Shown: in pieces, positions 8,457-16,736 of the stretch
Layout: each line of letters starts with the position of its first letter
Position numbering within the stretch: position 1 is the first letter of the stretch
From: CAG-791 sp963658695
Lineage (GTDB): Bacteria; Bacillota; Clostridia; Lachnospirales; Lachnospiraceae
DNA: 64,000 nucleotides
Assembly: GCA_963658695.1 (NCBI GenBank)
Contig: CAVKRN010000003.1
Span: 22,409 to 86,408 of the forward strand
Direction: 5' to 3'
Translations under genes and position numbers: made by a program
The notes under the pieces: generated by a model
Seen by the model: the letters and a program-made list of their open reading frames with translations, nothing else
Told to the model about the DNA's origin: nothing
The model's database searches: none

Positions 8457-9863
8457 ATGGAAGAAAAAATCAAGGTTTTGATTGCCAATCTGGATACACC
8501 GAACTATGTTCGCGCCATGGAGCATGTGGGCGCAGAATGTGTGAATACAAGAGAGGTTCCGGAGAGCATCGAGGAGTATGATGCGCTGATTCTGCCGGGG
8601 GGCGATGACATCGATCCGGTGTTCTTTCATGAAGAAATGAACGGAACCAGAGACGTGGACCATGCATTGGATGTGGCGCAGTTGACCCTCTGCCGGTTAT
8701 TTGCGGAGGCGGGAAAGCCGATTCTTGGCATCTGCAAGGGAGCACAGATTATCAACGTGTGCCTGGGGGGAAAGATCATACAGGATCTTCCGGACGGCGT
8801 GCGGGAGCGGCATACCTACCATTCCGGTCTGGGAACAGGGGAGTATCACAAGACCGTTCTTACCCCCGGCACCTTTCTCCATGCGCTGTATGGAGATACG
8901 GTTGTCACGAACAGCTACCACCATCAGGCCCTTGGGGAGCTGGGAGAGGGACTAAAGGTGATTCAGAAAAGCGATGACGGTGTTATTGAGTTCATCATGC
9001 ACGAATCACTTCCCATTTACGGCAGCCAGTGGCATCCGGAGAAGAACTGCTGGGAGACCGCGGAAGAAGGCGTTGCAGACGGAGCTCCGCTGTTTCGTTT
9101 TTTTGCAGAGCAGATTCGGGAGAGTAAAAAGCCCACACTGAAAAAGCTTCTGACCAATGCCTTAAAGCCCTGCGGACAGACGCTGTACGTCTGGGGCGGC
9201 GGCTGGAACAAGGAGGATGACGGCGCGGGCGAAGACGGCGTTCGAATCGGACTGAATCCGGAATGGAAGGCATATTTTGATGCCAATGCCGGCAGCTACG
9301 ACTATGACAAACACCGCTTTGAATTCGGCCACGGCCTTGACTGCTCCGGCTTTGTGGGGTGGACTGTGTACAATACGCTGGAGAAAACCTCCGGGCAGTC
9401 GGGATATGTCACCAGCTCCACGGCGATGGCAAAGACCTTTGCGGAGAAGGGGTATGGTACGTATGTACCCAATGCAGACATTGATCAATATCTTCCGGGG
9501 GATATTGTGAGCATGGAGGGCCATGTGTGGATCAGCCTTGGGCAGTGCCCGGACGGAAGTGTGGTGCTGGTTCACAGCAGCCCCAACACCGGTGTGCAGA
9601 TTTCCGGCTCCATGCTGCCGGGCAAGGAAGAGAAAACAACCCAGTCCTATGCCATTGCAGACGATGCCATGACGACATATTTCCCGGACTGCCATCAGCA
9701 TTATGCGACAAGAGAGTGCGAGCTGAAATACCGCAGCGGCAATCTGATGCACTGGGATCTGGAGAAGGGTATTTTGCAGGATCCGGACGGATTTGTAAAA
9801 ATGGGGCCCCGGGAGATTATTGACGCCGTGCTCGGACAGAGGCTACACTGTCTCGTGGTGTAG
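8457..9863 (+). CDS. bifunctional peptidase C26 (gamma-glutamyl hydrolase-like) / NlpC-P60 fusion protein
   Basis: A 468-residue two-domain protein. Residues about 5-225 are a class I glutamine-amidotransferase-like peptidase C26 domain of the PuuD/gamma-glutamyl hydrolase type: LILPGGDDIDP, the nucleophile Cys93 in GICKGAQ, and His193/Glu195 in QWHPE. Residues about 225-450 resemble an NlpC/P60 cysteine peptidase: Cys296 in GLDCSGFVGW and a His at about 356 in EGHVWISLG. Both families cleave bonds next to gamma-linked glutamate. There is no signal peptide, so it should act in the cytoplasm. Its place after oppABCDF suggests that imported gamma-glutamyl or cell-wall peptides are its substrates (inference). 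RBS AAGGAGCAGGAG precedes the ATG. Confidence 0.8.
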   Translation: MEEKIKVLIANLDTPNYVRAMEHVGAECVNTREVPESIEEYDALILPGGDDIDPVFFHEEMNGTRDVDHALDVAQLTLCRLFAEAGKPILGICKGAQIINVCLGGKIIQDLPDGVRERHTYHSGLGTGEYHKTVLTPGTFLHALYGDTVVTNSYHHQALGELGEGLKVIQKSDDGVIEFIMHESLPIYGSQWHPEKNCWETAEEGVADGAPLFRFFAEQIRESKKPTLKKLLTNALKPCGQTLYVWGGGWNKEDDGAGEDGVRIGLNPEWKAYFDANAGSYDYDKHRFEFGHGLDCSGFVGWTVYNTLEKTSGQSGYVTSSTAMAKTFAEKGYGTYVPNADIDQYLPGDIVSMEGHVWISLGQCPDGSVVLVHSSPNTGVQISGSMLPGKEEKTTQSYAIADDAMTTYFPDCHQHYATRECELKYRSGNLMHWDLEKGILQDPDGFVKMGPREIIDAVLGQRLHCLVV

Positions 9864-9901
9864 TCAAGAGACACCGAATAATTACACGGGATGGAGATAA
9901 A

Positions 9902-10969
9902 ATGGAGAATGCAAACGGAAATCGTCTGGAGGTCATTCGCCTTTCAGACGATGAAAAGGATGTGATCATTCTGGATCAGACCAGGCTCCCCAATCATGAG
10001 GAGTACCTTCGGATTCATGATGAGGAAGTGGCCTGGAAGGCCATTAAGCTTCTGCAGGTGCGTGGAGCGCCGGCTATTGGCGTATTCGCCGGCTATGCGA
10101 TGTATGTACTGGCGCAGCGCTATGAGGACCGGGAGTATGACGCGTTTCTTGCGGAGTTTCGCCGGCAGGCGGAGTACCTCAACAGCTCCCGTCCGACGGC
10201 GGTGAACCTTTCCTGGGCGCTGAAGCGCCAGACAAGGCTCGTGGAGGAGAATGCGGAAAAGAGTGCGGAAGAGATCGTCACACTCCTTGGTGAAGAGGCA
10301 AAGAAGATCGAGGCGGAAAATGCCGAGATGACGCGGAAGATTGCAGAACACGGTGTCGGACTGATTAAGGACGGCGACGGCATTCTGACCCATTGCAATG
10401 CGGGATACCTTGCCTGCCTTGGCTATGGGACTGCGACTGCTCCGATCTATTACGGCGCCGAGCAGGGAATGAAGCTGCACGTTTTCTCAGATGAGACAAG
10501 ACCGCTCCTGCAGGGAGCGAGGCTCACCTCCTATGAGTTGGCAAAGGCGGGAATCGATGTTACGCTGATCTGCGACAACATGGCATCCATCGTGATGAAG
10601 CAGGGAATGGTGAATGCAGTGTTCGTCGGGTGCGACCGGATTGCGGCAAACGGCGACTTTGCCAATAAGATCGGAACCTCCGGCGTCGCCATTTTGGCCA
10701 AGCACTACGGCATTCCTTTCTATACCCTGGGACCGTCTTCCACCATCGATTTTGAGACACCGACAGGAGCGGATATCCGCATTGAGCAGCGGGATCCGGA
10801 GGAAGTAAAGGAAATGTGGTACCAGGAGCCGATGGCCCTTAAGGAAGTAAAGAGCTATAATCCGGCCTTTGATGTCACCGATCACGAGCTGGTGACGGGC
10901 ATTGTGACGGAGCGCGGTGTTGTGTATCCGCCGTTTGATGTAAATTTAAAAAAGCTGTTTCAGGATTGA
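9902..10969 (+). CDS. mtnA: S-methyl-5-thioribose-1-phosphate isomerase family protein
   Basis: A 355-residue member of the eIF2B/MtnA isomerase family, which converts aldose-1-phosphates such as methylthioribose-1-phosphate to the ketose. It shows the phosphate-binding RGAPAIG (about 54-60), the catalytic Cys165 in THCNAGYLA and catalytic Asp245 in GCDRIAANGD, in the spacing expected for MtnA. It is followed after 45 bases by a nucleoside phosphorylase, which would supply the sugar-1-phosphate. No other methionine-salvage genes are near. The true substrate may therefore be methylthioribose-1-phosphate, 5-deoxyribose-1-phosphate or ribose-1-phosphate. Confidence 0.85.
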   Translation: MENANGNRLEVIRLSDDEKDVIILDQTRLPNHEEYLRIHDEEVAWKAIKLLQVRGAPAIGVFAGYAMYVLAQRYEDREYDAFLAEFRRQAEYLNSSRPTAVNLSWALKRQTRLVEENAEKSAEEIVTLLGEEAKKIEAENAEMTRKIAEHGVGLIKDGDGILTHCNAGYLACLGYGTATAPIYYGAEQGMKLHVFSDETRPLLQGARLTSYELAKAGIDVTLICDNMASIVMKQGMVNAVFVGCDRIAANGDFANKIGTSGVAILAKHYGIPFYTLGPSSTIDFETPTGADIRIEQRDPEEVKEMWYQEPMALKEVKSYNPAFDVTDHELVTGIVTERGVVYPPFDVNLKKLFQD

Positions 10970-11014
10970 TACAGTGTATGCCGCAGGGGGATGCGGCGGA
11001 AAGGGGTAACAACA

Positions 11015-11740
11015 ATGGAAGTCAAAGAGAGTATTTCGGCTTGTATCGCAGCAAAGGCAGAGATTGCAAAGGTTGTGCTGATGCCGGGCGATCCGCTTCG
11101 CGCCAAGGCGGTAGCAGAGAAGTTCATGACGGATGTTGTCTGCTTCAACGACACGCGTAACATGCTGGGCTTTACCGGCACGTATAAGGGAAAGAGAATC
11201 TCTGTCATGGGACACGGCATGGGCGTTCCGTCTATTGGCCTGTATTGCCATGAGCTGTACAGCCAGTTCGGCGTAGAGGCGATCATCCGTATCGGCTCCG
11301 CCGGCGGTTTGGATATGGGCGTAGAGGCCAAGGATGTGGTCATTGCGGAGGCGGCATCGAGCAACTCCGGCTACGGCAATGCATACGGAATTCCCGGACA
11401 GCTGGCAGCCTGCGCGGATTATGAAATGCTGGCGGAGGCCGTTGAGAATGCCAAGGCACAGGGCTGCAAGTTCAATGTCGGAAAGGTGTATACGTCGGAC
11501 TTTTTTTATTATCCGCAGCAGGGCCTGAATGAGAAGCTTCGCGATTTCGGACACCTTTGCGTCGAGATGGAGACGGCAGGACTGTACTGGACCGCGGCTG
11601 CAAATCACAAGAAGGCACTGTCCATTCTTTCGATCTCGGATCATCTGTTCAAGCCGATTGCACTGTCTGCAGAAGAGAGACAGAATAGCTTTACGGACAT
11701 GATGGAGATTGCTCTGAATACGGCGGTGAAGTTCGCGTAA
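11015..11740 (+). CDS. deoD: purine-nucleoside phosphorylase, DeoD type
   Basis: A 241-residue trimeric/hexameric-type nucleoside phosphorylase (PNP_UDP_1 family) that cleaves purine nucleosides with phosphate to base plus pentose-1-phosphate. Seen: VVLMPGDPLRAK at the N-terminus, GHGMGVPSIGLYCHEL (about 67-81), RIGSAGG (about 92-98), the nucleoside-binding VEMETAGLY (about 183-191) and SDH (about 208-210) with the catalytic Asp. I start at the ATG at 11015 (AAAGGGG upstream) rather than the ATG at 10991. Its pairing with an MtnA-family isomerase suggests a two-step nucleoside-sugar salvage unit. A terminator-like hairpin follows at 11747. Confidence 0.88.
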   Translation: MEVKESISACIAAKAEIAKVVLMPGDPLRAKAVAEKFMTDVVCFNDTRNMLGFTGTYKGKRISVMGHGMGVPSIGLYCHELYSQFGVEAIIRIGSAGGLDMGVEAKDVVIAEAASSNSGYGNAYGIPGQLAACADYEMLAEAVENAKAQGCKFNVGKVYTSDFFYYPQQGLNEKLRDFGHLCVEMETAGLYWTAAANHKKALSILSISDHLFKPIALSAEERQNSFTDMMEIALNTAVKFA

Positions 11741-11746
11741 ACTTCG

Positions 11747-11800
11747 ATATACCTCTGCGATATGTTAGTTGACACAAACGTACTGCAGAGGTATATTTAT
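11747..11800 (+). terminator. terminator after deoD, overlapping the next promoter
   Basis: ATATACCTCTGC (11747-11758) pairs with GCAGAGGTATAT (11785-11796), followed by TTATTT. The right arm also carries the -10 box of the next promoter, so the deoD terminator and the DUF3793 promoter share bases. Confidence 0.55.
11769..11797 (+). promoter_or_regulatory. predicted promoter of the DUF3793-flavodoxin unit
   Basis: TTGACA (11769-11774), exactly 17 bases, then TATATT (11792-11797). Downstream at 11808-11823 is TTAGTaagAACTAA, a small inverted repeat that could be an operator. Confidence 0.65.
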
Positions 11801-11861
11801 TTCCGGAAGTTAGTAAGAACTAATTCAAGTAACCTAAAACTAACATCGGAGGCTGCCAGGG

Positions 11862-12425
11862 ATGCCGGAGAAAACACTGATTGAGAATTGCTCACCGACA
11901 CTTGCCGGTATGAAGCCGGCCAATCTGATCAGCCTGCCGTATGAGAGCATGGAACTGGCCAAGGCGGACATTCGCGAAATGAACCGCATTTTTGTTGGAA
12001 AGGGGCTCCGCGCAGTGCCGCTTAGTTATTGCAAAGCCCATGTGCTGCTGTATATCTATCGGCCACAGTTTCTGGAAAAGGAATTTGAAAAGGAAGGGGT
12101 TCGTGCGTTTCTGGAACAGGCAGGGTATGACTGCAGCGATGTGGACCGGTGCGTTATACGCCTTGGAGAACGGATCCGCGCGCGCAAGAGCAGCAAGGAC
12201 TTTCCTCATGAGATCGGATTATTCCTTGGATATCCGCTGGAGGATGTGAAGGGCTTCATTCAGCACAAGGATATCGGTTGCAAATGCATTGGCGCCTGGA
12301 GAGTGTACGGAAATGTGCAAAGGGCTGTGGAGGTCTTTCAAAATTATCGGCGCTGCACGGATGCCTATCTTCGGTCCTGGGAGCTTGGCAGGAGTTTGGA
12401 ACAGCTGACGGTGGCGGCTTCCTAA
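11862..12425 (+). CDS. DUF3793 family protein
   Basis: A 187-residue cytoplasmic protein without signal or membrane segments, recognised as DUF3793 from its layout: an N-terminal CSPTLAGMKPANLISL, a middle PLSYCKAHVLLYIYRP, then HEIGLFLGYPLEDVKGFI and a closing CKCIGAWRVYGN. Three conserved Cys (in ENCSP, SYCK and CKC) could bind a metal or form a redox site. The function is unknown. The family is common in Lachnospiraceae and is often beside a flavodoxin, as here (12584). That suggests a role tied to iron, heme or flavin redox, but this is inference only. GGAGG lies 10 bases before the ATG. Confidence 0.75.
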   Translation: MPEKTLIENCSPTLAGMKPANLISLPYESMELAKADIREMNRIFVGKGLRAVPLSYCKAHVLLYIYRPQFLEKEFEKEGVRAFLEQAGYDCSDVDRCVIRLGERIRARKSSKDFPHEIGLFLGYPLEDVKGFIQHKDIGCKCIGAWRVYGNVQRAVEVFQNYRRCTDAYLRSWELGRSLEQLTVAAS

Positions 12426-12583
12426 CTAATAAGTTATAACGCGTTCTTCCGGGGAAACCCGGTTGAAGATACAGGAACTATTCAGACGCAAACGAAAAAA
12501 GAGACGCACAGCGGCTCTGTAAATAGGCCTGAAATAGTTACAAACAGATAAACTCACAGCATGTATCAGAAGGAGAAAACACT

Positions 12584-13003
12584 ATGAGCAAGGTAGCAGT
12601 TGTATATTGGACAGGAACCGGCAACACAGGAATGATGGCAGATGCCGTGGCAGAAGGCGCAACGGCTGCAGGCGCAGAGGTTACTGTTCTGGGACCGTCT
12701 CAGTTTACGGCAGCGGATGTCGCAGCCTATGATGCTATTGCATTCGGATGCCCCGCCATGGGTGCAGAGGTTCTGGAGGAAGCTGAGTTTGAGCCTATGT
12801 TCTCGGATATAGAGGGAGCTCTTTCCGGTAAGAAGATTGCACTGTTCGGCTCCTGGGGTTGGGGCGACGGCGCATGGATGAATGACTGGGAGGATCGCAG
12901 CAAGGGTGACGGCGCAAATGTTGTTGGTACCGCAATCTGCCAGAACGCTCCGGATGACGGCGCACTCGAAGAGTGCAAGGCGCTGGGAAGAGCACTTGCA
13001 TAA
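12584..13003 (+). CDS. flavodoxin
   Basis: A 139-residue short-chain flavodoxin, an FMN-bound low-potential electron carrier. The phosphate loop WTGTGNTG is at residues 10-17. The FMN-ring loops are FGCPAMG (about 54-60) and GSWGWGDG (about 88-95). RBS AGAAGGAG precedes the ATG by 9 bases. The 158-base gap after the DUF3793 gene contains a small stem (CTTCCGGG/CCCGG) and an AACTATTC...AATAGTTAC pair like those at other gaps. A strong hairpin follows the gene at 13050. It probably serves the DUF3793 partner or general anaerobic electron transfer, especially when iron is short. Confidence 0.9.
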   Translation: MSKVAVVYWTGTGNTGMMADAVAEGATAAGAEVTVLGPSQFTAADVAAYDAIAFGCPAMGAEVLEEAEFEPMFSDIEGALSGKKIALFGSWGWGDGAWMNDWEDRSKGDGANVVGTAICQNAPDDGALEECKALGRALA

Positions 13004-13049
13004 AATCAGGTATTTAAAAATCGATGTACCAGCCACATCGAGAGAAAAA

Positions 13050-13098
13050 GCAAACCACCCGAGGGAGTCAGTGTACTGCTTCGGGTGGTTTGCTGTAT
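13050..13098 (+). terminator. terminator after flavodoxin
   Basis: GCAAACCACCCGA (13050-13062) pairs perfectly with TCGGGTGGTTTGC (13081-13093), followed by TGTATTT. Confidence 0.75.
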
Positions 13099-13427
13099 TT
13101 ACAGTTTGTGCACCGGTCGGGCGATAATGTCGGCGGTTCTGTCAGAAACTGGCCTTGGCGGACGCTTGCTGCAGTAATTTCTCATGAAAACAGACGTGTT
13201 TTCCTAAAGATTGTACTTTTTTTCTGCGTTGGAAATCGGGTAAGATAAACCCAATGAAATGTGAGAAAACACATATGGTTACTGCTTGCGTGCAGTCAGA
13301 AAAAAGGTCAGTTAGGCTGGTTATTTAAAAATCGATGTACTAGGATACGTTGCTGACTGATGTCTATACAGTAACCGCGCATTGGACAAAGACGGGCAGG
13401 ATTTTGCTCCGGCGAAGAAAGGAACCT
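13099..13427. other. intergenic mosaic before the GH3 gene
   Basis: No gene is seen. A piece of the 166-bp element end (TTAAAAATCGATGTAC) lies at 13011-13030 before the flavodoxin terminator. A longer degraded right half lies at 13284-13343. A family 2 piece (CTATACAGTAACC) is near 13370. A small stem GAAAAC/GTTTTC lies near 13187-13204. The promoter of the GH3 gene is not obvious. Confidence 0.4.
13284..13343 (-). repeat. degraded right half of the 166-bp element
   Basis: Aligns with one end of the full copies: TGCAGTCAGAAAAAAGGTCA, then GTTAGGCTGGTTATTTAAAA and the terminal CGATGTACTAG. Several differences from the intact copies show it is an older insertion. Confidence 0.75.
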
Positions 13428-15680
13428 ATGGCACAGAAGGCATCAGAACTTGTAAAGCAGCATACCAATCCAAACGGACCGACGATCACAGCGACTACAC
13501 GCGGCATCATCGAACAGGACGGTCTGTACTTTAAAGATATTGACGGAACCGGTAAAGTGACGAAGGTCAATGACTGGCGTCTTCCGGCCAAGGAGCGCGC
13601 GGAGGCCTATGTTGAGGTTTTGTCGCTTTCGGAGAAGATCGGGCAGCTTTTCACCTCGGACTGGCGGATGGGACCGAAGTACCCTTCTGCGAGACTCGCA
13701 GCAGGCGGGCATGTGCCCGAGGGCGATGAAACCGGCATCCTCGATGAGGCACCGGTGGATGTGTCGGACAGCATCTTCGGACGGCAAACGCTGCCTGGGA
13801 CCACGGAGCTGATCCGGGAGTATTTTACAAGACATGTGATTCTTCGGGAGAACCCGTCTCCGGAGGATCTTGCGGATTACCTGAACCAGCTCCAGCACGT
13901 GGCAGAATCCTGTGAGCATTTTGTTCCGGTGCAGGTGATGTCCAACAGCCGCAATGAGAACGGCGAGGTGGTCTTTGGCATGAATGACGCGGCGGGTGTG
14001 TTCGCCACATGGCCGGGAACGCTTGGCATTGCTGCTGCGGTAAAGGGCACAGGCAAGATGGAAATCATCGACCGGTTTGCCGATACCATCCGGAGAGAAT
14101 GGAAGGCCTGCGGTTTGCGGAAGGGATACATGTATATGGCAGACTGCGTCACGGATCCCAGATGGCAGAGAACCTTTGGTACGTTCGGCGAGGATCCTGC
14201 TCTGATCGAGGAGATTTTTGACCACCTCATTCCCGGCGTGCAGGGCGGAAGCGAAGGCGTTACGACGGACGGCGTATCGATGACGGTGAAGCATTTCCCG
14301 GGAGGCGGCGCAAGAGAAAACGGCTTTGATCCGCACTACGCAGCGGGCCAGTGGAACATTTACGCAACAGAAGGGTCCCTTCAGAAATACCACATCCCGG
14401 GCTTTAAGACAGCGATTCGTCACAACGCGGAATCGATTATGCCTTACTATTCCAAGCCTTGTGCAGCAAAGAGCGCACCGCAGCAGGATGCCGAAGGGAA
14501 GGAAATTTCGCTGGAACCCTACGGATTTGCATATAACAAGGTATTTATTGATGGGCTTCTGCGCGGGCAGATGGGATTTAAGGGATATATTAATTCCGAT
14601 ACCGGTATTACACACAACATGTGCTGGGGCGTCGATATGCTGGACATCCCCGAGCGCATTGGGTTTGCGGTTACGCAAAGCGGCGTGGATCTGATCTCCG
14701 GTCTTTTCGACAATAAGGAAGGTATGGAAGCATACGAGCGTCAGACCAATGGATACTATGACGAGCATCCGGTGCCGGAAGGCTTCCGCAAAGAAGACCT
14801 GGTCCTGACCGACGAAAGCATCAATCGCGCGGTGTCCAGAACACTGGAGGAGCTGTTCCGCCAGGGCATGTTTGAGAACCCGTATGCAGATCCTGCAGAG
14901 GCGGCTTCTGTTGTTGCCTGCAAGGAAGACTGGGAGGAGGCAGGACGCGTTCACCGCGAGTCTGTTGTCCTTCTGAAAAATAACGGCGTCCTGCCGATAA
15001 AGGCGGGAACGAAGATCTATGCAGAGGCGTTTGCCAAGAATGCCGATGCTGCAGTACAATCAACGAAAGCACTTCGTGATATGCTGGCTGGCGAAGAAGG
15101 CGTTGTTCTCGTTTCGGATCCTGCCGAAGCGGAGACGGCAATTTTGATGATCAGCCCCCAGTCCGGCGCGTATTTTAACGCGACACCGGGATATCTGGAA
15201 CTGGATATCTGTGAGAACAAGACGGTTTGCAATGTCGGCGAGGACGGAAAGCCGCAGGCCGAAACTCACGAAGAGACGACACTGGCCAATGTCGGCAGGA
15301 TCAAGGAGATTGCTGACATCCTTCACGGCAACGGCGGCAGTGTAGTATCCAATATCAACTTCCCTCTTGCCTGGGAGGTTGGCAATGTGGAGCGGTATTC
15401 CGATGCGTTGACCGCGGGCTTTGATACCTACCCTTCTGCAACACTGGATGTCATGCTGGGACGCTTTGCACCGGTTGGAAAGCTTCCGCTGACATTGCCG
15501 AAGGGTGACGAGGTTCTGGCTGTGGATGCAGACGGCGTGTGCGTGAGCCACAACGATGTTCCTGGCTTTGATAAGGATCTGTATATGCCGGAGTGCATGA
15601 AGGATGAGAACGGCAAGGCCTATGCATATCGCGATGCGGCAGGCAATTATTATGAGTATGGCTTTGGCTTAAGCTATTAG
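13428..15680 (+). CDS. glycoside hydrolase family 3 protein (beta-glycosidase-like)
   Basis: A 750-residue GH3 enzyme with an N-terminal TIM barrel and a C-terminal alpha/beta sandwich domain. It hydrolyses terminal beta-linked sugars. Seen: KHFPGGGARENGFDPHY (about 288-304, substrate-binding KH), the nucleophile region MGFKGYINSDTGI (about 382-394, Asp391 the likely nucleophile) and VVLLKNNGVLPI at the start of the C-terminal domain. There is no signal peptide, so it should act on imported oligosaccharides. Start: ATG at 13428 with AAAGGA upstream, not the in-frame ATG at 13350 that adds 26 unlike residues. No transporter or regulator is adjacent. The exact sugar specificity is not readable. 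Confidence 0.88.
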   Translation: MAQKASELVKQHTNPNGPTITATTRGIIEQDGLYFKDIDGTGKVTKVNDWRLPAKERAEAYVEVLSLSEKIGQLFTSDWRMGPKYPSARLAAGGHVPEGDETGILDEAPVDVSDSIFGRQTLPGTTELIREYFTRHVILRENPSPEDLADYLNQLQHVAESCEHFVPVQVMSNSRNENGEVVFGMNDAAGVFATWPGTLGIAAAVKGTGKMEIIDRFADTIRREWKACGLRKGYMYMADCVTDPRWQRTFGTFGEDPALIEEIFDHLIPGVQGGSEGVTTDGVSMTVKHFPGGGARENGFDPHYAAGQWNIYATEGSLQKYHIPGFKTAIRHNAESIMPYYSKPCAAKSAPQQDAEGKEISLEPYGFAYNKVFIDGLLRGQMGFKGYINSDTGITHNMCWGVDMLDIPERIGFAVTQSGVDLISGLFDNKEGMEAYERQTNGYYDEHPVPEGFRKEDLVLTDESINRAVSRTLEELFRQGMFENPYADPAEAASVVACKEDWEEAGRVHRESVVLLKNNGVLPIKAGTKIYAEAFAKNADAAVQSTKALRDMLAGEEGVVLVSDPAEAETAILMISPQSGAYFNATPGYLELDICENKTVCNVGEDGKPQAETHEETTLANVGRIKEIADILHGNGGSVVSNINFPLAWEVGNVERYSDALTAGFDTYPSATLDVMLGRFAPVGKLPLTLPKGDEVLAVDADGVCVSHNDVPGFDKDLYMPECMKDENGKAYAYRDAAGNYYEYGFGLSY

Positions 15681-15693
15681 ATAGAGTATCGGA

Positions 15694-15726
15694 CTTTGTA
15701 CATCGGTGGAGTATCCCTGTACAAAG
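15694..15726. promoter_or_regulatory. 9-bp inverted repeat between GH3 and lipoprotein genes
   Basis: CTTTGTACA (15694-15702) and TGTACAAAG (15718-15726) with a 15-base spacer and no T-run. It is either an operator-like site or an RNA hairpin. Confidence 0.4.
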
Positions 15727-15766
15727 CGAGTGCAATATACCAGCCGGAGCCAGAGGAGGATGAGCT

Positions 15767-16597
15767 ATGAAGAAAAAGACAGCAGCAGGTATTCTTTCTT
15801 TGATGATGGCAGGTGCTCTTATTAGCGGCTGCGGGCAAAGCAGCACGGGAAGTGATACTTCTTCGACGGATGCAGTGACAGCCTCTACAGAGGCAGAGGA
15901 GGAGTCCGCAGCGGCAAGCACAGAAGCGGAGGAAGCTTCTTCCGAGGCATCCACAGAGGCAGAATCGTCCTCTGCGGATCTGGCTTCCTGGTCGGAGGAT
16001 TTTTCTTACGACAAGGTATGTGAGCTGTTCCCGGAGGCGGAGAAGCTTATCGAGACGAACTTTTTGGAGGAGAGAGCGGGCAAATCCGAGTTCGAATCCT
16101 ACGACGAGATTATCAGTCTTCTGGAGAACGGCGAGGGCTATGCGTACATCAAGCTGGACGGCTATGACGGCGATGTTCTTGCCATCACAGACATGCTGTA
16201 CGCGTGGGATGAGGATACATCGGCGGCAATCAGCGTAAGTCTGTATACGCCCTGCGGTTATATCGAGGGGAATCCGATCTATGATATCGGCGATGTACAG
16301 ACCGGTGGTACGGCATATCCGATCCGGCTTTCGGAGGATGGTACGTTGTATGTCTGCAATAACCGCACCTTTAGCAAGCTGAAGGTCAGCGAACAGGGCC
16401 TTTTGTACTACGCAGAGAAGACGAATATCGTGTACTCGGAGGATGGCACCGCAACGGTCATGGGATTTACCGCCGAGGATGGCAATATCGTGGATGCTCA
16501 GCCCAAGACGGATGTGACAACGGAAGACGAGTTCAATGCCTTGTTTGACAACCTGGATGAAATACCGGTTATTGCATTCACAAAGGTTGTGAAGTGA
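15767..16597 (+). CDS. uncharacterised surface lipoprotein
   Basis: A 276-residue protein not assigned to a family. The N-terminus is a lipoprotein signal (MKKKTAAGILSLMMAGAL, then ISGC), so Cys22 is the likely lipidation site. Residues about 25-75 are a low-complexity Ser/Thr/Glu/Ala linker with repeats of the ASTEAEE type, which would hold the rest of the protein away from the membrane. The globular part (about 80-276) is acidic and begins SWSEDFSYDKVCELFPEAEK. AGAGGAGG precedes the ATG. A strong promoter for rpmE begins at its stop codon, so the unit ends here. It may be a cell-envelope or binding protein, but no function can be claimed. Confidence 0.8.
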   Translation: MKKKTAAGILSLMMAGALISGCGQSSTGSDTSSTDAVTASTEAEEESAAASTEAEEASSEASTEAESSSADLASWSEDFSYDKVCELFPEAEKLIETNFLEERAGKSEFESYDEIISLLENGEGYAYIKLDGYDGDVLAITDMLYAWDEDTSAAISVSLYTPCGYIEGNPIYDIGDVQTGGTAYPIRLSEDGTLYVCNNRTFSKLKVSEQGLLYYAEKTNIVYSEDGTATVMGFTAEDGNIVDAQPKTDVTTEDEFNALFDNLDEIPVIAFTKVVK

Positions 16598-16598
16598 C

Positions 16599-16627
16599 TT
16601 GCGAACCATCCAAACGGATGATATAAT
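16599..16627 (+). promoter_or_regulatory. promoter of rpmE
   Basis: TTGCGA (16599-16604), 17 bases, TATAAT (16622-16627). It lies about 110 bases before the start of L31, leaving a structured leader. Confidence 0.75.
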
Positions 16628-16685
16628 GACCCAGTTGTTCTAAGCGGAACAGCGATGTGCCGTCATTGGCGGCCATGTAGGTGAA

Positions 16686-16705
16686 GTGAATGATAGATCA
16701 TTCAC
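16686..16705 (+). promoter_or_regulatory. hairpin in the rpmE leader
   Basis: GTGAATGAT / ATCATTCAC, 9-base arms with a 2-base loop, about 30 bases before the rpmE start. Ribosomal-protein leaders, including L31 leaders, are known to autoregulate. Whether this one does is inference. Confidence 0.45.
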
Positions 16706-16736
16706 GGCAGCGCTTGCACGAAGGAGGCAGTCGAAC

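Noticed and set aside
16090..16099. GTTCGAATCC, the T-arm sequence of tRNAs
   Set aside because: It lies inside the lipoprotein coding frame and no acceptor or anticodon stems surround it. No tRNA or rRNA gene was found in the window.
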